The notes below the pieces were generated by a model. The model ran no database searches, was not told where the DNA came from, and saw only the letters and a list, made by a program, of their open reading frames with translations. The position numbers and the translations under genes were made by a program. Positions 1 through 9,363 of a stretch of DNA of 55,413 bases are shown here, one piece after another (the stretch's first letter is position 1; every line of letters begins with the position of its first letter). The DNA is from Lachnospiraceae bacterium (GTDB lineage: Bacteria; Bacillota; Clostridia; Lachnospirales; Lachnospiraceae). Where the stretch lies: assembly GCA_011959925.1 (NCBI GenBank), contig BLMD01000008.1, positions 1 through 55,413 on the forward strand. The letters run 5' to 3'.

Positions 1-1
1 G

Positions 2-235
2 GCGGGCGCCGCGGCTATTTTGAGCAAACCGGAACACAAAGGAAAAACGGCATATTTTGCGGGCATCAGTCATGCAAAATTCAAACGGAAAGTTGTGCCG
101 GGCGACGTACTGACCTTAGAGCTTGAAATCATCAAAGAAAAAGGACCGATCGGAGTCGGAAGAGGAACTGCGAAGGTGGATGGAAAAATTGCAGCATCTG
201 CAGAACTGACATTTGCAATTGGAAATGGGGAATAG
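2..235 (+). CDS. fabZ: 3-hydroxyacyl-ACP dehydratase FabZ, C-terminal part (5' end outside window)
   Basis: Dehydrates (3R)-hydroxyacyl-ACP to trans-2-enoyl-ACP in the type II fatty-acid elongation cycle, in the cytoplasm. The frame is open from base 2 to the TAG at 233-235 and reads [21 protein letters not shown], then the [17 protein letters not shown] segment and a terminal [18 protein letters not shown] strand, all typical of the second half of the FabZ hot-dog fold. The catalytic His/Glu region lies upstream of the window. A TTG at base 20 is in frame but lies inside the conserved domain, so it is not taken as the start. The stop is three bases before accDA, so translation is probably coupled. 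Confidence 0.93.
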   Translation, partial: AGAAAILSKPEHKGKTAYFAGISHAKFKRKVVPGDVLTLELEIIKEKGPIGVGRGTAKVDGKIAASAELTFAIGNGE

Positions 236-238
236 ACA

Positions 239-1930
239 ATGGCGCCAATCTTGAAAAGGAAGAAATTTATCAATATGCAAAAACCGCAGGCGGCTGCGGA
301 TGTGATCGTATGTCCGGTCTGCAAAAAGGAACTGATCAAAACAGAGGTTATTATCAATAAATACGTCTGTTATGAGTGCGGCAGTTATTTCAGGGTCCGT
401 ACTTCCAACCGGATCAAAATGGTGGCGGACAAAGAAAGCTTTACGCCCTGGTTTGACGTAACGGAATTTAAAAATCCGTTGGATTTTCCGGAGTATGATA
501 AAAAAATTGCGGCTGCGCAGGAAAAAACAGGGCTGAAGGAAGGCGTCAGCGTCGGCGAGGCAAAAATATACGGAGAGTCCGTCGTACTGGGCGTCTGCGA
601 TGCAAGGTTTCTGATGGGCAGCATGGGGCATGTTGTCGGTGAAAAGATTGCGGCTGCGGTGGAGCGGGCGACGCAAAAGCATCTGCCTGTGATCTTGTTT
701 TGCTGTTCCGGCGGCGCAAGAATGCAGGAAGGCATCATTTCCTTGATGCAGATGGCAAAAACTTCCGCAGCATTAAAAAAACATTCCGACGCCGGACTGC
801 TGTATATCCCGGTACTTACGGATCCGACGACCGGAGGCGTGACGGCAAGCTTTGCCATGTTAGGCGACGTCATTTTGGCGGAACCGAAAGCGCTGATCGG
901 TTTTGCGGGACCGAGAGTGATCGAGCAGACGATCGGCCAGAAGCTTCCGGAAGGGTTTCAGCGGTCGGAGTTTCAGCTGGAGCACGGATTTGTAGACGCG
1001 ATCGTAGAGCGCAGAAATTTAAAGAAAACGCTGTATCAGCTATTAAAGCTGCATAAAGTCCGCAAAGGATTTGCCAATTTTGATACGGGTTCGGACAGGA
1101 AATTTATTCCCAGTGAACTGATGAAGGAGCGCAGCGCAAAGAGCCGTGCGTTCAGCGCGTGGGAAAAAGTGAAATCGGTCCGGAATACGAAACGTACGGC
1201 ATCGGTGGATTATATGGAAGAAATTTTCGACGAATTTATCGAGCTGCACGGCGACCGTTATTATCGGGACGATCCTGCGATTGTGGCAGGAATTGCGGCA
1301 TTGGACGGACAGCCGGTGACGGTGATCGGTATTCACAAGGGCAGGGACTTAAAAGACTGTATGAAACACAATTACGGCATGCCGTCTCCGGAAGGCTATC
1401 GAAAAGCGCTCCGTCTGATGAAGCAGGCAGAGAAATTCAACCGGCCGATCATTACGTTTGTCAATACTTCCGGCGCATTCTGCGGCATGGAGGCGGAGGA
1501 AGGCGGCCAGGGAGAGGCGATCGCGAGGAATCTCTATGAGATGAGCGGGATCAAAGTACCGATTCTCTGCCTGATGATCGGGGAAGGCGGCAGCGGCGGC
1601 GCGCTTGCCCTTGCAGTGGGCAATGAAGTCTGGATGATGGAACATGCCATTTACTCCATTCTTTCTCCGGAAGGCTTTGCTTCTATCCTCTGGAAAGATG
1701 GGAAGCGGGCAAAAGAAGCGGCGGAAGTGATGAAAATTACCGCGCAGGATTTGTACCGGTTAAACGTGGTAGAAAAGATTATTCCGGAATTCGGAGGTGC
1801 GGACGAAGCGTCGAAACATGATATTTCGATGTTTATGAAGTGCCATATGAGAGAATTTCTCGAAAAATACAGCGGATTGAGCGGAGATGAACTGGCAGAA
1901 GACCGTTATCAGAGATTCCGCAGATTTTAA
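239..1930 (+). CDS. accDA: Fused acetyl-CoA carboxylase carboxyltransferase beta-alpha (AccD-AccA)
   Basis: Transfers the carboxyl group from carboxybiotin to acetyl-CoA, giving malonyl-CoA, the first committed step of fatty-acid synthesis. The 563-residue chain holds both halves that are separate proteins in E. coli. Residues about 1-285 are AccD-like, with a Cys4 zinc ribbon (C25, C28, C44, C47) and the crotonase-fold motif [11 protein letters not shown]. Residues about 300-563 are AccA-like, with [32 protein letters not shown] and [10 protein letters not shown]. The linker around 285-320 is rich in basic residues and Ser. No frameshift separates the halves. It starts three bases after fabZ; M13 is an alternative start but the upstream GGGGA favours M1. 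It belongs to the fab operon with fabH and the MarR gene. Confidence 0.95.
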   Translation: MAPILKRKKFINMQKPQAAADVIVCPVCKKELIKTEVIINKYVCYECGSYFRVRTSNRIKMVADKESFTPWFDVTEFKNPLDFPEYDKKIAAAQEKTGLKEGVSVGEAKIYGESVVLGVCDARFLMGSMGHVVGEKIAAAVERATQKHLPVILFCCSGGARMQEGIISLMQMAKTSAALKKHSDAGLLYIPVLTDPTTGGVTASFAMLGDVILAEPKALIGFAGPRVIEQTIGQKLPEGFQRSEFQLEHGFVDAIVERRNLKKTLYQLLKLHKVRKGFANFDTGSDRKFIPSELMKERSAKSRAFSAWEKVKSVRNTKRTASVDYMEEIFDEFIELHGDRYYRDDPAIVAGIAALDGQPVTVIGIHKGRDLKDCMKHNYGMPSPEGYRKALRLMKQAEKFNRPIITFVNTSGAFCGMEAEEGGQGEAIARNLYEMSGIKVPILCLMIGEGGSGGALALAVGNEVWMMEHAIYSILSPEGFASILWKDGKRAKEAAEVMKITAQDLYRLNVVEKIIPEFGGADEASKHDISMFMKCHMREFLEKYSGLSGDELAEDRYQRFRRF

Positions 1931-1968
1931 GCAGACAGATCAACAAAACGCAGAGAGCGGAGGTAAAC

Positions 1969-2934
1969 ATGAGAACCAGAATATGCGGCAGCGGCAGCGC
2001 ACTTCCAAAACTGGAAGTGACCAATGATGATTTGAGTAAAATAATGGATACTTCGGATGAGTGGATCAAAAGCCGTACAGGAATTTGTTCGAGACATCTT
2101 GCCACGGATGAGACGTTAAGTTCTCTCGCGGCAGACGCGGCGTTACAGGCACTGGAAGAGGCCGGCATCGCGCCGGAGGAGCTGGATATGATCCTTGCGG
2201 CAACGCTTTCCGCCGATCGTCTTCTGCCGACGCTTTCCTGTGAGCTGCAGCAGAGGCTGGGAGCGGGAAAGGCGGTGGCGTTTGATATCAACGCCGCATG
2301 CTCCGGATTTTTGTTTGCCCTGCAGACGGCGGACGTTTATATCAAAAGCGGACAGTACCAGAAGATTCTGGTTGTGGGCGGAGAAATTTTATCGAAGCTG
2401 ATGGACTGGGAGGACCGTTCCACCTGCGTGCTGTTCGGCGACGGCGCCGGCGCCGCCGTCGTCTGTCCGGACGAAACGTTCGGAATCCTCAGCAGCGTGC
2501 AGGGTTCCGACGGGGCAAGGGGAGAAGTGTTAAGCTGTGAGAACCGCAAAAACAATAACCCGTATGTGACAAACAGCACAAAGCCCTCCTATGTCTCTAT
2601 GGACGGGCAGGAAGTGTATAAATTTGCCGTACGTACCGTTCCAAAGGCCATTTTGGAGGCGGTAGAAAGGGCGGGGCTTACGGTGGATGAGATCGATGTA
2701 TTTCTGCTGCATCAGGCAAATATCCGGATCATAACGTCCGTATCCAAACGACTGGGAGTTCCGCTGGAGAAATTTCCGACAAATCTGGAAAACTGCGGAA
2801 ATATTTCCGCGGGAAGCGTGCCTATCCTGTTAGATCATGTCAATCGGCGCGGCATGTTAAAAAAAGGCGATAAAGTCGTACTTGCAGGTTTTGGAGCGGG
2901 GTTGACATGGGGCGCATCGGTACTGACCTGGTAA
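1969..2934 (+). CDS. fabH: Beta-ketoacyl-ACP synthase III (FabH)
   Basis: Condenses acetyl-CoA (or a branched acyl-CoA) with malonyl-ACP to start fatty-acid synthesis. The 321-residue length is normal. The thiolase-fold catalytic triad is visible: C111 in NAACSGFLFAL, H248 in LLHQANIRI and N278 in NCGNISAGS. The C-terminal GFGAGLTWGASVLTW is the usual FabH ending. A clear GGAGG lies seven bases before the ATG. It follows accDA by 38 bases with no terminator, so it is in the same operon. Its place near the 3' end of the operon, before the MarR gene, is a gene order rearranged relative to the fabT-fabH-acp-fabK order common in Firmicutes. Confidence 0.95.
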   Translation: MRTRICGSGSALPKLEVTNDDLSKIMDTSDEWIKSRTGICSRHLATDETLSSLAADAALQALEEAGIAPEELDMILAATLSADRLLPTLSCELQQRLGAGKAVAFDINAACSGFLFALQTADVYIKSGQYQKILVVGGEILSKLMDWEDRSTCVLFGDGAGAAVVCPDETFGILSSVQGSDGARGEVLSCENRKNNNPYVTNSTKPSYVSMDGQEVYKFAVRTVPKAILEAVERAGLTVDEIDVFLLHQANIRIITSVSKRLGVPLEKFPTNLENCGNISAGSVPILLDHVNRRGMLKKGDKVVLAGFGAGLTWGASVLTW

Positions 2935-2960
2935 ATTGCGGAAATTGCTGGAGGTAGAAA

Positions 2961-3422
2961 ATGGAAATAGCAAAACGGACGAACACGGATCAAGTTTTGA
3001 ACGAATTGCTGGTGCAGCTGTTTAAAAATATTATGGAGATTGAAGAAAAATATCTGATCACGCCGGAATACAAAGATATCAGTGTGAATGATATGCATAT
3101 TTTAGAGGCGATCGGCATTAAAGAACCGAAAAGCATGTCTGCCGTAGCAAAACTGATGTCCGTGACGACCGGAACGCTGACAAAGTCCATGGACGGATTG
3201 TCCGATAAAGCGTATGTGAACCGTGAGCGCGGGAAAAAAGACAAGCGTGTCGTATTTGTTACTCTGACAGAAAAGGGAAGAAAAGCGTACCGGCATCACG
3301 AGTCGTTTCACCGGAATATGATTGCCCGGATCAAAGACGGCATCAGCGAACAGGAGACAACGGTTCTGATCTATGCGTTGGCGAAGTTGAAAGATTATTT
3401 TAATCAGATTTATAAAAAGTGA
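2961..3422 (+). CDS. MarR-family regulator, FabT-like
   Basis: A 153-residue winged-helix repressor of the MarR family. After an N-terminal dimerisation helix, the HTH region reads KSMSAVAKLMSVTTGTLTKSMDGL, followed by the wing RERGKKDKRVVFVTLTEKGRKAY, which carries the conserved D-x-R of the MarR wing. A GGAGG lies eight bases before the ATG, 26 bases after fabH. In Firmicutes, FabT is a MarR protein that represses the fab operon using acyl-ACP as corepressor; the location as last gene of the fab operon supports the same role here, but no FabT operator can be tested because the operon promoter is outside the window. The functional name is inferred from context. Confidence 0.8.
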   Translation: MEIAKRTNTDQVLNELLVQLFKNIMEIEEKYLITPEYKDISVNDMHILEAIGIKEPKSMSAVAKLMSVTTGTLTKSMDGLSDKAYVNRERGKKDKRVVFVTLTEKGRKAYRHHESFHRNMIARIKDGISEQETTVLIYALAKLKDYFNQIYKK

Positions 3423-3429
3423 CGTTAGA

Positions 3430-3459
3430 GCATGTTTGAACAGAAAGGTTCAGGCATGC
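3430..3459 (+). other. Hairpin after the fab operon
   Basis: GCATG pairs with CATGC and TGAAC with GTTCA around a short loop, just after the MarR stop codon. There is no U-tract, so it is not a convincing intrinsic terminator; it may stabilise the 3' end of the fab transcript. Confidence 0.35.
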
Positions 3460-3498
3460 AGCGATAAGCTTTCAGTTCCGAATCAAGTGAGAACAAAA

Positions 3499-3539
3499 TC
3501 CGGAAATAGCTTGACACGTTCCGGAAAAAGCGTTACAGT
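3499..3539 (+). promoter_or_regulatory. Promoter of the surface-protein gene with overlapping inverted repeat
   Basis: TTGACA (3511-3516), a 17-base spacer and TACAGT (3534-3539) give a good sigma-A promoter. The -35 box is bracketed by a perfect inverted repeat, TCCGGAA (3499-3505) and TTCCGGA (3519-3525), a plausible operator. Transcription from here would start near 3546 and give a leader of roughly 325 bases before the gene at 3871. No regulator for the site is identifiable in the window. Confidence 0.6.
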
Positions 3540-3575
3540 ATAGCTGTACATTTTTATATTTCATTTTTCATTAAG

Positions 3576-3752
3576 TGTCGCAAAAAGTATACGATTTGAG
3601 ACAATAAGAAAATTCAGAGAAAAAAACTGCCAACTTCAGGCAAACAGCCTAAAAATTGGCAAAAAAAAGACAGATTCCAAAATCTGTCCATCCATTTTAT
3701 CGGTAAAATCTGTACATTTCTTTTCGTCTCATTAAGTATACTTTATGCGACA
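3576..3752. repeat. 177-bp element with 27-bp imperfect terminal inverted repeats and internal hairpins
   Basis: Left arm 3576-3602 and right arm 3726-3752 are inverted copies matching at 22 of 27 positions, both with outer TGTCGC, inner TGAGAC and a shared GTATAC core. Inside are three hairpins: 3629-3660 (nested GCCAA/TTGGC and AGGC/GCCT), 3669-3688 (perfect 8-bp GACAGATT/AATCTGTC) and 3694-3709 (ATTTTA/TAAAAT). The A-runs before the first two would make them minus-strand terminators, but no minus-strand gene is present. It lies in the transcribed leader of the surface protein, so it is either a structured 5' UTR or a MITE-like insertion. Confidence 0.6.
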
Positions 3753-3870
3753 ATTTTAAGAAATGGGAGAAAGGAGATGGGGACAGGGGGATCGATAACG
3801 AATTTAAATTATGCAGATTAAGGTAATGAAAAAGAGAAAGAGTTAGCTGTAGTAGGAAGGAGATTTGAGA

Positions 3871-6800
3871 ATGAAATTAAAACGAGTTTTAGCCGGAGTA
3901 CTAACCGGGGCTATGATGATTACCGGGATTCCGGCCTTTGGACTGGAGCTGGCATCTTCTGTTACAGTCTATGCAGAAGATGAAATTGACAATACCGGAT
4001 CAGGGATTGTATGGGACAATATTGCAAAAGACAAAACTATCAAAGCATCCGGTACAAAAACCGTAGATTCCGGACAGGAAGATACGGTAAAGGCGGCAAA
4101 TGCAGTAGACGGTGATACGGGTACAAAATGGGTGAGCGCGCATATAACCGCTGCGGTTCCCTCGCAGTCGCTGACAATTGACCTGGAAGAGTATCAGTCG
4201 GCGGTAGACCATATTACGGTAAAATTTGACGGAGAAGCATGGACGAAAAAATACACGGTCCAGACAAGCCATACCGGAAGGACAGGGAGCTGGAGAGACG
4301 TAAAGGTTCAGAATAAAGAAGATTATGCAGAGGCAGGAGAATGGCTGGAAAATACGTTTGACCGGAATTTAAGAAATGAGAGAATGGTTTTGCGGCGGTA
4401 TGTTCGTTTTGTATTTGAAGGATTGAACGATGCGGAAACAAATACTTCTACGGGAGTGGCAGTGTCTGAAATTGAAATTTACGGAACAAATCCAAAAGAG
4501 ATTACGGCTCCAAATATAGAATTGACGCCGCCTGTAAGTGGAGCGTATCCGAAAATTGCAGATATAAAAGCTCCGGCAGGATCGAATCATCATACAGATC
4601 TGTCTGACAGGACAAATCCGGCGTCTACGTTTATTAAAATAGGCACAGGTACTAGGACGACAGAGAGGCGTGAGGTTGGAGAAGGAGATACAAAAGAAAC
4701 GGTTGACGTTCCCATCTGGCAGGGAGGAACCGAGTCAGGGCAGCTTACAGGCGGCGAAATATTTGAAGACGCTGAAAATGGCGTGTATGGTTTTAATTCT
4801 CCGGTACAGACGCGCGGCACAAAAAATAAATATGATGTATGGGGAAATGATGTAAAAGTTGTTTCGTTTCAGCTGTATTTAAAGAAAACACCTGACATGG
4901 GGCAAACAATTGATATTTTTGGAAAAAGCGATAAGTTTGCTGTGCAGTTACAGCGTAAAAACGCTAAAATAGACGGTAGTACCGGTTCGGATGTGGATAT
5001 GTGTGAAATCATGACATATATGCAGGGACTTAATAAGAAGGACTCGAATGGCAATCCGACGAATACTGAAACATGGGCAGAAGCATGTTATCGCTTCCCA
5101 ACAGCAGAATTTAATGACAATTATAAAGACCGTTGGCTGGATGTATTGATTGTTGTGGACGGTCAGGGATATCAAAGGTTATATGTGGACGGAAAATGTA
5201 ATACTTATCTGAAAGAAGACGGTAATGCGATTCCTAAAGAGGTTCCAACCGCTAAAGGGCTTCAGCCGTTTGCATTTGGATATAATCTGGCAAATCATAA
5301 CAAAGAAGCAAGCTTTGAAGCACAGTTGGCGACTATAAGGACGCATATGTTTACCACAGATTATGGATATATGGCAAGATTTAAGTTTTATGCCAATGCG
5401 AATTATGATGGAATGGAAAATGCGTCTGGAACCGATCTTTCGGATGCACAGACATTAAAGAATTTTAATTTCAGTAATACGTTCAATCTTAAAACGTTGG
5501 AAGACGCTGCAGTAGAGGGCGGCGGTAGTAAAAATGATGTTTATGATATCATTACCAATATGCTTCAGCAAGAGCAGCCGACTGCTAGGATTACCCTCTG
5601 CCCATACAGCAGATCCACCGAATGGGAAAAATATGTGCCGAATGAAAACGGTACCGGAGGAACATGGCAGGGCTGGAAAGACTGGAATGAAAGTGCAGTA
5701 GAAAGAACATTTACAAATGTTTCCGGCACAAAGTACAGGGCAGTTACAAAACTGATTGCAGATGAAGGGTTTCTCTTCAGCAGTGATGTTCGCGATGAGG
5801 TAGTTTCTAAAGTAGAAGCGAACGATTCCAGTGCAGTAACAACTGTAAAATTATCGGAAAAAAGCAGGTATCTGACCATTACCACATATTACGGCGTAAC
5901 CGGCGATGAGGATGCGGCAATTCAGGATAATATCTGTGAAATCGAAGAGCTTATCGTAGAAACCGGAGAAGATGAAGAAGTAAAACTGATCTATAATCCG
6001 GCTGAGGATGCAACGCAGGAATCCGTAACGATTCCGAAACCACAGGCAATATTTGCAAAATGTACCAAGCATGAAAATGCAGATGTGGAAATTTCGTATG
6101 CATTGGAAGACGGTACGCAGGAAAATGCATATATTAAGCTGGAGACGACTTCGGAGGGAGGATTGAAGATTACTCCGAAACAGTCTTCCAAACTTACCAT
6201 CGGACACGTTCCGCTGCATGTGGTTGTTACGGCGGCTTTAAAGGACGGAAATGATCCTGTGAAAGATCCGGTAAATAATAAGGCGATTCAGAAGACAGAA
6301 ACGATCCGTGTGGAAGTAGACGAACCGGCTGCAAGCGAAAACCAGAAGATTACGAGAGCGCCCGAAATCCAAATTACAGCTCCGAAAGCACAGACATATC
6401 CAAGAGTTGCAGATATCCGTATATCGGAGGAAGCGGTTCATCATGAAGACATCGGAGACCGAATGGATCCGAAAGCAACCTTTGTACAGCTGACAAAGAG
6501 CACGATGGATCAGTATATTGAGGAAGATGACAGAATTACCAATGAAAACCCTGCACAGGGCGTACCGTCTACGGTTGCAGATCCCAAAATTGTCAATAAA
6601 GAAGGTATCTGGGCTTACAGCGGTCAGGGACAGACGCCGGGACTGGAAAACAAATTTGACGTATACGGCAAGGATGTAAAAGTAATCGCTTTTAAACTCT
6701 GGCTGGAAAAATGGCCTACCGCCGGAAAAGTAAGTATATTCGGCAAAGGAAGCCAGTATGCGATCCAGTTGGATGCCGGTTCTAAGGATATACTGATGTT

Positions 6801-9063
6801 TATGGAAAATGACGGAACCAAACATGACGGAACCAATTTAGGAGATTCCGACAGTACGCCGGATAAAAAGAAGCACGGCTGGCCGGAAGAGAGATATAAA
6901 GTGAAAGATGCAACCGCTTATCATCCGGAAACAAATCCGGACGGATTTTTAAAGAGATGGCATAATATTTTTATGGTTGTGGACGGCAAAAAATACCAGC
7001 GTTTGTACGTAGATGGAAATCCGTCTGTAACGGCAGAGGACAGAAAAAATCTTACGGCAATTGCAACGGACAGCCCGGCACAAGGCAAAAAGCCGTTTAT
7101 GTTCGGTTACAATGTGGCAGATACAGACGACAATGGCACGCCGAACTGGTGGAAGCAGCTGTTTACGGAAGAGTACGGTTATATCGCAGACTTTGAGTTC
7201 TATACGGACAAAAACTACTATAATATGGTAAACGGCTCCGGAGACGATATATCGGCAGCGCAGGTAATCAGCGACAGTCTGGCAAAAGATATTAATATTA
7301 CAGAGCTTGAGGAGAATCATCCGGGCAATTTGGATGCAGTTATTACGAACCTGCTCCAGACGTCAAATCCTGCCGTAAATATTTCTGTAAACCCGTATAC
7401 GGCAAAAACCGTATGGCAGCAGAAGGCAGCGGACGGCAGCGTATCGGAGCCGAAACCAAAAGAGCCGTTTGGCCACGCTTCTGTTTATACTTCCACAACA
7501 ACATTGACGGCACACGACGGATTTGAATTTGATCCGGCAGTGAAAGACGCTGTTAAACTGACTGCAGTAGCTGCAGAAGGAGATGATCCGGAAAAACTTG
7601 AGGCGCCCACGGTGACGACGGAACTGAAAGCGAACGATAAGGGAGAAGCAAATAAAGTATTAGTCGTTACGGCTACATACGCAAAGACCGAGTCCGCTCC
7701 GTGTACGTGCGGTATCGTAAGCATTACGCCGCAGGCTCCGATCAATATAGAGATTCCGGAAAACGAGACAACGGCACAGGTACAGGCGCCGAGACTGACG
7801 GCGGCAGATGTGGCATTGGACGATTGCCAGACCGATCGGCATACATACGATCCGGATGCACAGAAACGCGTGAACTTTACATACAGTGTTCCGGAAGCTT
7901 CATCGGATCTCATTGAGCTGAGTGAAGACGCAGCGACAATTACAGCAAAGAAACCCGGAAATGCTGCCGTTGAGATCAAGGCAGAGTATCAGTATGAAAA
8001 AGCGCAGGGCGAATGGGAAACCATCACGAATACGGCAGGCGTAAAGGCAGAAAAGACAATCACCGTAACCGTAAACGTAACCAAAGAAGGGGCGGCAGAT
8101 CCGGAGGATATTCTTGTACTCGGAACACTTGTGACAGACGTGAAAGAGAAGTTCCCGGCGGCAGACGAGGGCGATTACACACCCGAGGCTTGGAAAAATC
8201 TGCAGGATGCGTTAAAAGAAGCAGAAGGCTATACCGCGGCAGGCAGCGGCGCAACGGCGGCGCAGGTTTCCGGCGTGACAGCGAAGATCAATCAGGCAGT
8301 TGCGGCTATGGCAGCTGCAAAGAGCGAAAAAGGGCTTGCAAAAGACGCCCTGAAAGCGGCGCTTGCGCAGGCAGAAGCTCTTTATAAAACCAACAATGCC
8401 GACAAGAAATATACAGACGCCAGCTGGGCTGCGTTCAAAAAAGCATACGAGGATGCACAGAGCAAACTGGCAACCGCGGATGCGGCGACGCTGAAAGCAT
8501 TGACAAATGCTCTGAAAGCGGCATCGACGACAGGCTTAAAGCTTGCAGAGAACGGAGGCACATCTTCCGTAAAAGACGGGCAGATCTTAAACGGTCCGAA
8601 CGGAACCTATCAGGTAGTCAGCGCAAAAGATAAAACGGTGATCATCACGAAAGGAAAAGACGCCAAGACGATCAAGATCGGACCCACCGTTGTAATCGAT
8701 AAAGTTACCTATAAAGTTATCGGTATCGGGAAAGGCGCATACAAAGGATTAAAGCTGGCGAACAAAGTAATTATCAATGCAAATGTCAAAGAGATTGGCG
8801 CGAACGCATTTGAAAAATCCAAAAAGATCAAAAGCGTAACCATCGGAAAGGACGTTGCTAAGATCGGAAAGAAAGCATTTTTCCAGTGTTCTAAATTAAA
8901 TAAAGTAATTATAAAAGGAAAAGCTTTGAAAGATAAGGGCGTAGGAAATTCGGCATTTAAGAAGACGGCAAAGAAAGCCTCTGTAAAATGGGGCGGCGTG
9001 AAAGGAAAAGCCCGCACGAAGCTGAAGAAGAAACTGAAAAGAGCAGGCCTTAAGGTAAAATAA
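3871..9063 (+). CDS. Giant secreted multidomain surface protein (discoidin, duplicated LamG-like units, FIVAR, LRR)
   Basis: A 1,730-residue exported protein, probably cell-surface bound and acting in adhesion or glycan binding. The ATG at 3871 has AAGGAG at 3857-3862 and begins a signal peptide (MKLKRVLAGVLTGAMMITG... ending near VYAEDE). Residues about 45-210 resemble an F5/8 type C (discoidin) domain with DGDTGTKWVS and RYVRFVFEGL. Two related units of about 450 residues begin near residues 213 and 830; each opens with a motif like YPKIADI...HHTDLSDR and holds a RLYVDG concanavalin-like segment. About residues 1417-1557 hold FIVAR-like helical repeats and 1600-1690 BspA-type leucine-rich repeats (IGANAFEKSKKIKSVTIG). 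The C-terminus is very Lys-rich. No LPXTG motif is present, so anchoring is probably by charge or another wall-binding mode. A TTG two codons upstream is possible but too close to the ribosome-binding site. Confidence 0.88.
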   Translation: MKLKRVLAGVLTGAMMITGIPAFGLELASSVTVYAEDEIDNTGSGIVWDNIAKDKTIKASGTKTVDSGQEDTVKAANAVDGDTGTKWVSAHITAAVPSQSLTIDLEEYQSAVDHITVKFDGEAWTKKYTVQTSHTGRTGSWRDVKVQNKEDYAEAGEWLENTFDRNLRNERMVLRRYVRFVFEGLNDAETNTSTGVAVSEIEIYGTNPKEITAPNIELTPPVSGAYPKIADIKAPAGSNHHTDLSDRTNPASTFIKIGTGTRTTERREVGEGDTKETVDVPIWQGGTESGQLTGGEIFEDAENGVYGFNSPVQTRGTKNKYDVWGNDVKVVSFQLYLKKTPDMGQTIDIFGKSDKFAVQLQRKNAKIDGSTGSDVDMCEIMTYMQGLNKKDSNGNPTNTETWAEACYRFPTAEFNDNYKDRWLDVLIVVDGQGYQRLYVDGKCNTYLKEDGNAIPKEVPTAKGLQPFAFGYNLANHNKEASFEAQLATIRTHMFTTDYGYMARFKFYANANYDGMENASGTDLSDAQTLKNFNFSNTFNLKTLEDAAVEGGGSKNDVYDIITNMLQQEQPTARITLCPYSRSTEWEKYVPNENGTGGTWQGWKDWNESAVERTFTNVSGTKYRAVTKLIADEGFLFSSDVRDEVVSKVEANDSSAVTTVKLSEKSRYLTITTYYGVTGDEDAAIQDNICEIEELIVETGEDEEVKLIYNPAEDATQESVTIPKPQAIFAKCTKHENADVEISYALEDGTQENAYIKLETTSEGGLKITPKQSSKLTIGHVPLHVVVTAALKDGNDPVKDPVNNKAIQKTETIRVEVDEPAASENQKITRAPEIQITAPKAQTYPRVADIRISEEAVHHEDIGDRMDPKATFVQLTKSTMDQYIEEDDRITNENPAQGVPSTVADPKIVNKEGIWAYSGQGQTPGLENKFDVYGKDVKVIAFKLWLEKWPTAGKVSIFGKGSQYAIQLDAGSKDILMFMENDGTKHDGTNLGDSDSTPDKKKHGWPEERYKVKDATAYHPETNPDGFLKRWHNIFMVVDGKKYQRLYVDGNPSVTAEDRKNLTAIATDSPAQGKKPFMFGYNVADTDDNGTPNWWKQLFTEEYGYIADFEFYTDKNYYNMVNGSGDDISAAQVISDSLAKDINITELEENHPGNLDAVITNLLQTSNPAVNISVNPYTAKTVWQQKAADGSVSEPKPKEPFGHASVYTSTTTLTAHDGFEFDPAVKDAVKLTAVAAEGDDPEKLEAPTVTTELKANDKGEANKVLVVTATYAKTESAPCTCGIVSITPQAPINIEIPENETTAQVQAPRLTAADVALDDCQTDRHTYDPDAQKRVNFTYSVPEASSDLIELSEDAATITAKKPGNAAVEIKAEYQYEKAQGEWETITNTAGVKAEKTITVTVNVTKEGAADPEDILVLGTLVTDVKEKFPAADEGDYTPEAWKNLQDALKEAEGYTAAGSGATAAQVSGVTAKINQAVAAMAAAKSEKGLAKDALKAALAQAEALYKTNNADKKYTDASWAAFKKAYEDAQSKLATADAATLKALTNALKAASTTGLKLAENGGTSSVKDGQILNGPNGTYQVVSAKDKTVIITKGKDAKTIKIGPTVVIDKVTYKVIGIGKGAYKGLKLANKVIINANVKEIGANAFEKSKKIKSVTIGKDVAKIGKKAFFQCSKLNKVIIKGKALKDKGVGNSAFKKTAKKASVKWGGVKGKARTKLKKKLKRAGLKVK

Positions 9064-9091
9064 ATAAAAAGTAAGGCAGGCATTTGTGCCC

Positions 9092-9138
9092 AAAAGCTGC
9101 CGTTTTGCGAAGTAAGATCGTAAAGCGGCAGCTTTTTT
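9092..9138 (+). terminator. Intrinsic terminator after the surface-protein gene
   Basis: AAAAGCTGCCG (9092-9102) pairs perfectly with CGGCAGCTTTT (9126-9136), followed by more T. It closes the surface-protein transcript. The loop is long (23 bases). Confidence 0.85.
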
Positions 9139-9275
9139 CTATGGCAGGCGGCTGTCTGGCTTTGTTGGAATTTATTTTCAAAAAGAGCGGGACATACGGT
9201 CTGGGAATGCAAAAGGAAGTTCGTATCAAGAGCAGATGTTTCTGCCGGGAATTTGAAATAAGAGGGACGTTTATA

Positions 9276-9304
9276 TTGAAAGGAAGCGGAATTGATGATA
9301 TACT
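9276..9304 (+). promoter_or_regulatory. Sigma-A promoter of pyrE
   Basis: TTGAAA (9276-9281), a 17-base spacer and TATACT (9299-9304). The rest of 9139-9275 shows no gene with a ribosome-binding site. No PyrR-type leader or UMP-linked attenuator was recognised between the promoter and pyrE. Confidence 0.7.
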
Positions 9305-9363
9305 CGAATATATAGTCATTGTAATCATTGCAGTTTGCAACCGGATAAGGAGAATATAGACAT

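Noticed and set aside
70-682. Minus-strand open frames opposite fabZ-accDA
   Set aside because: They lie opposite strongly conserved enzymes, have no ribosome-binding sites and no recognisable domains.
9084-9359. A 91-codon plus-strand frame between the surface-protein terminator and pyrE
   Set aside because: It starts within the terminator hairpin, has no ribosome-binding site and spans the pyrE promoter.
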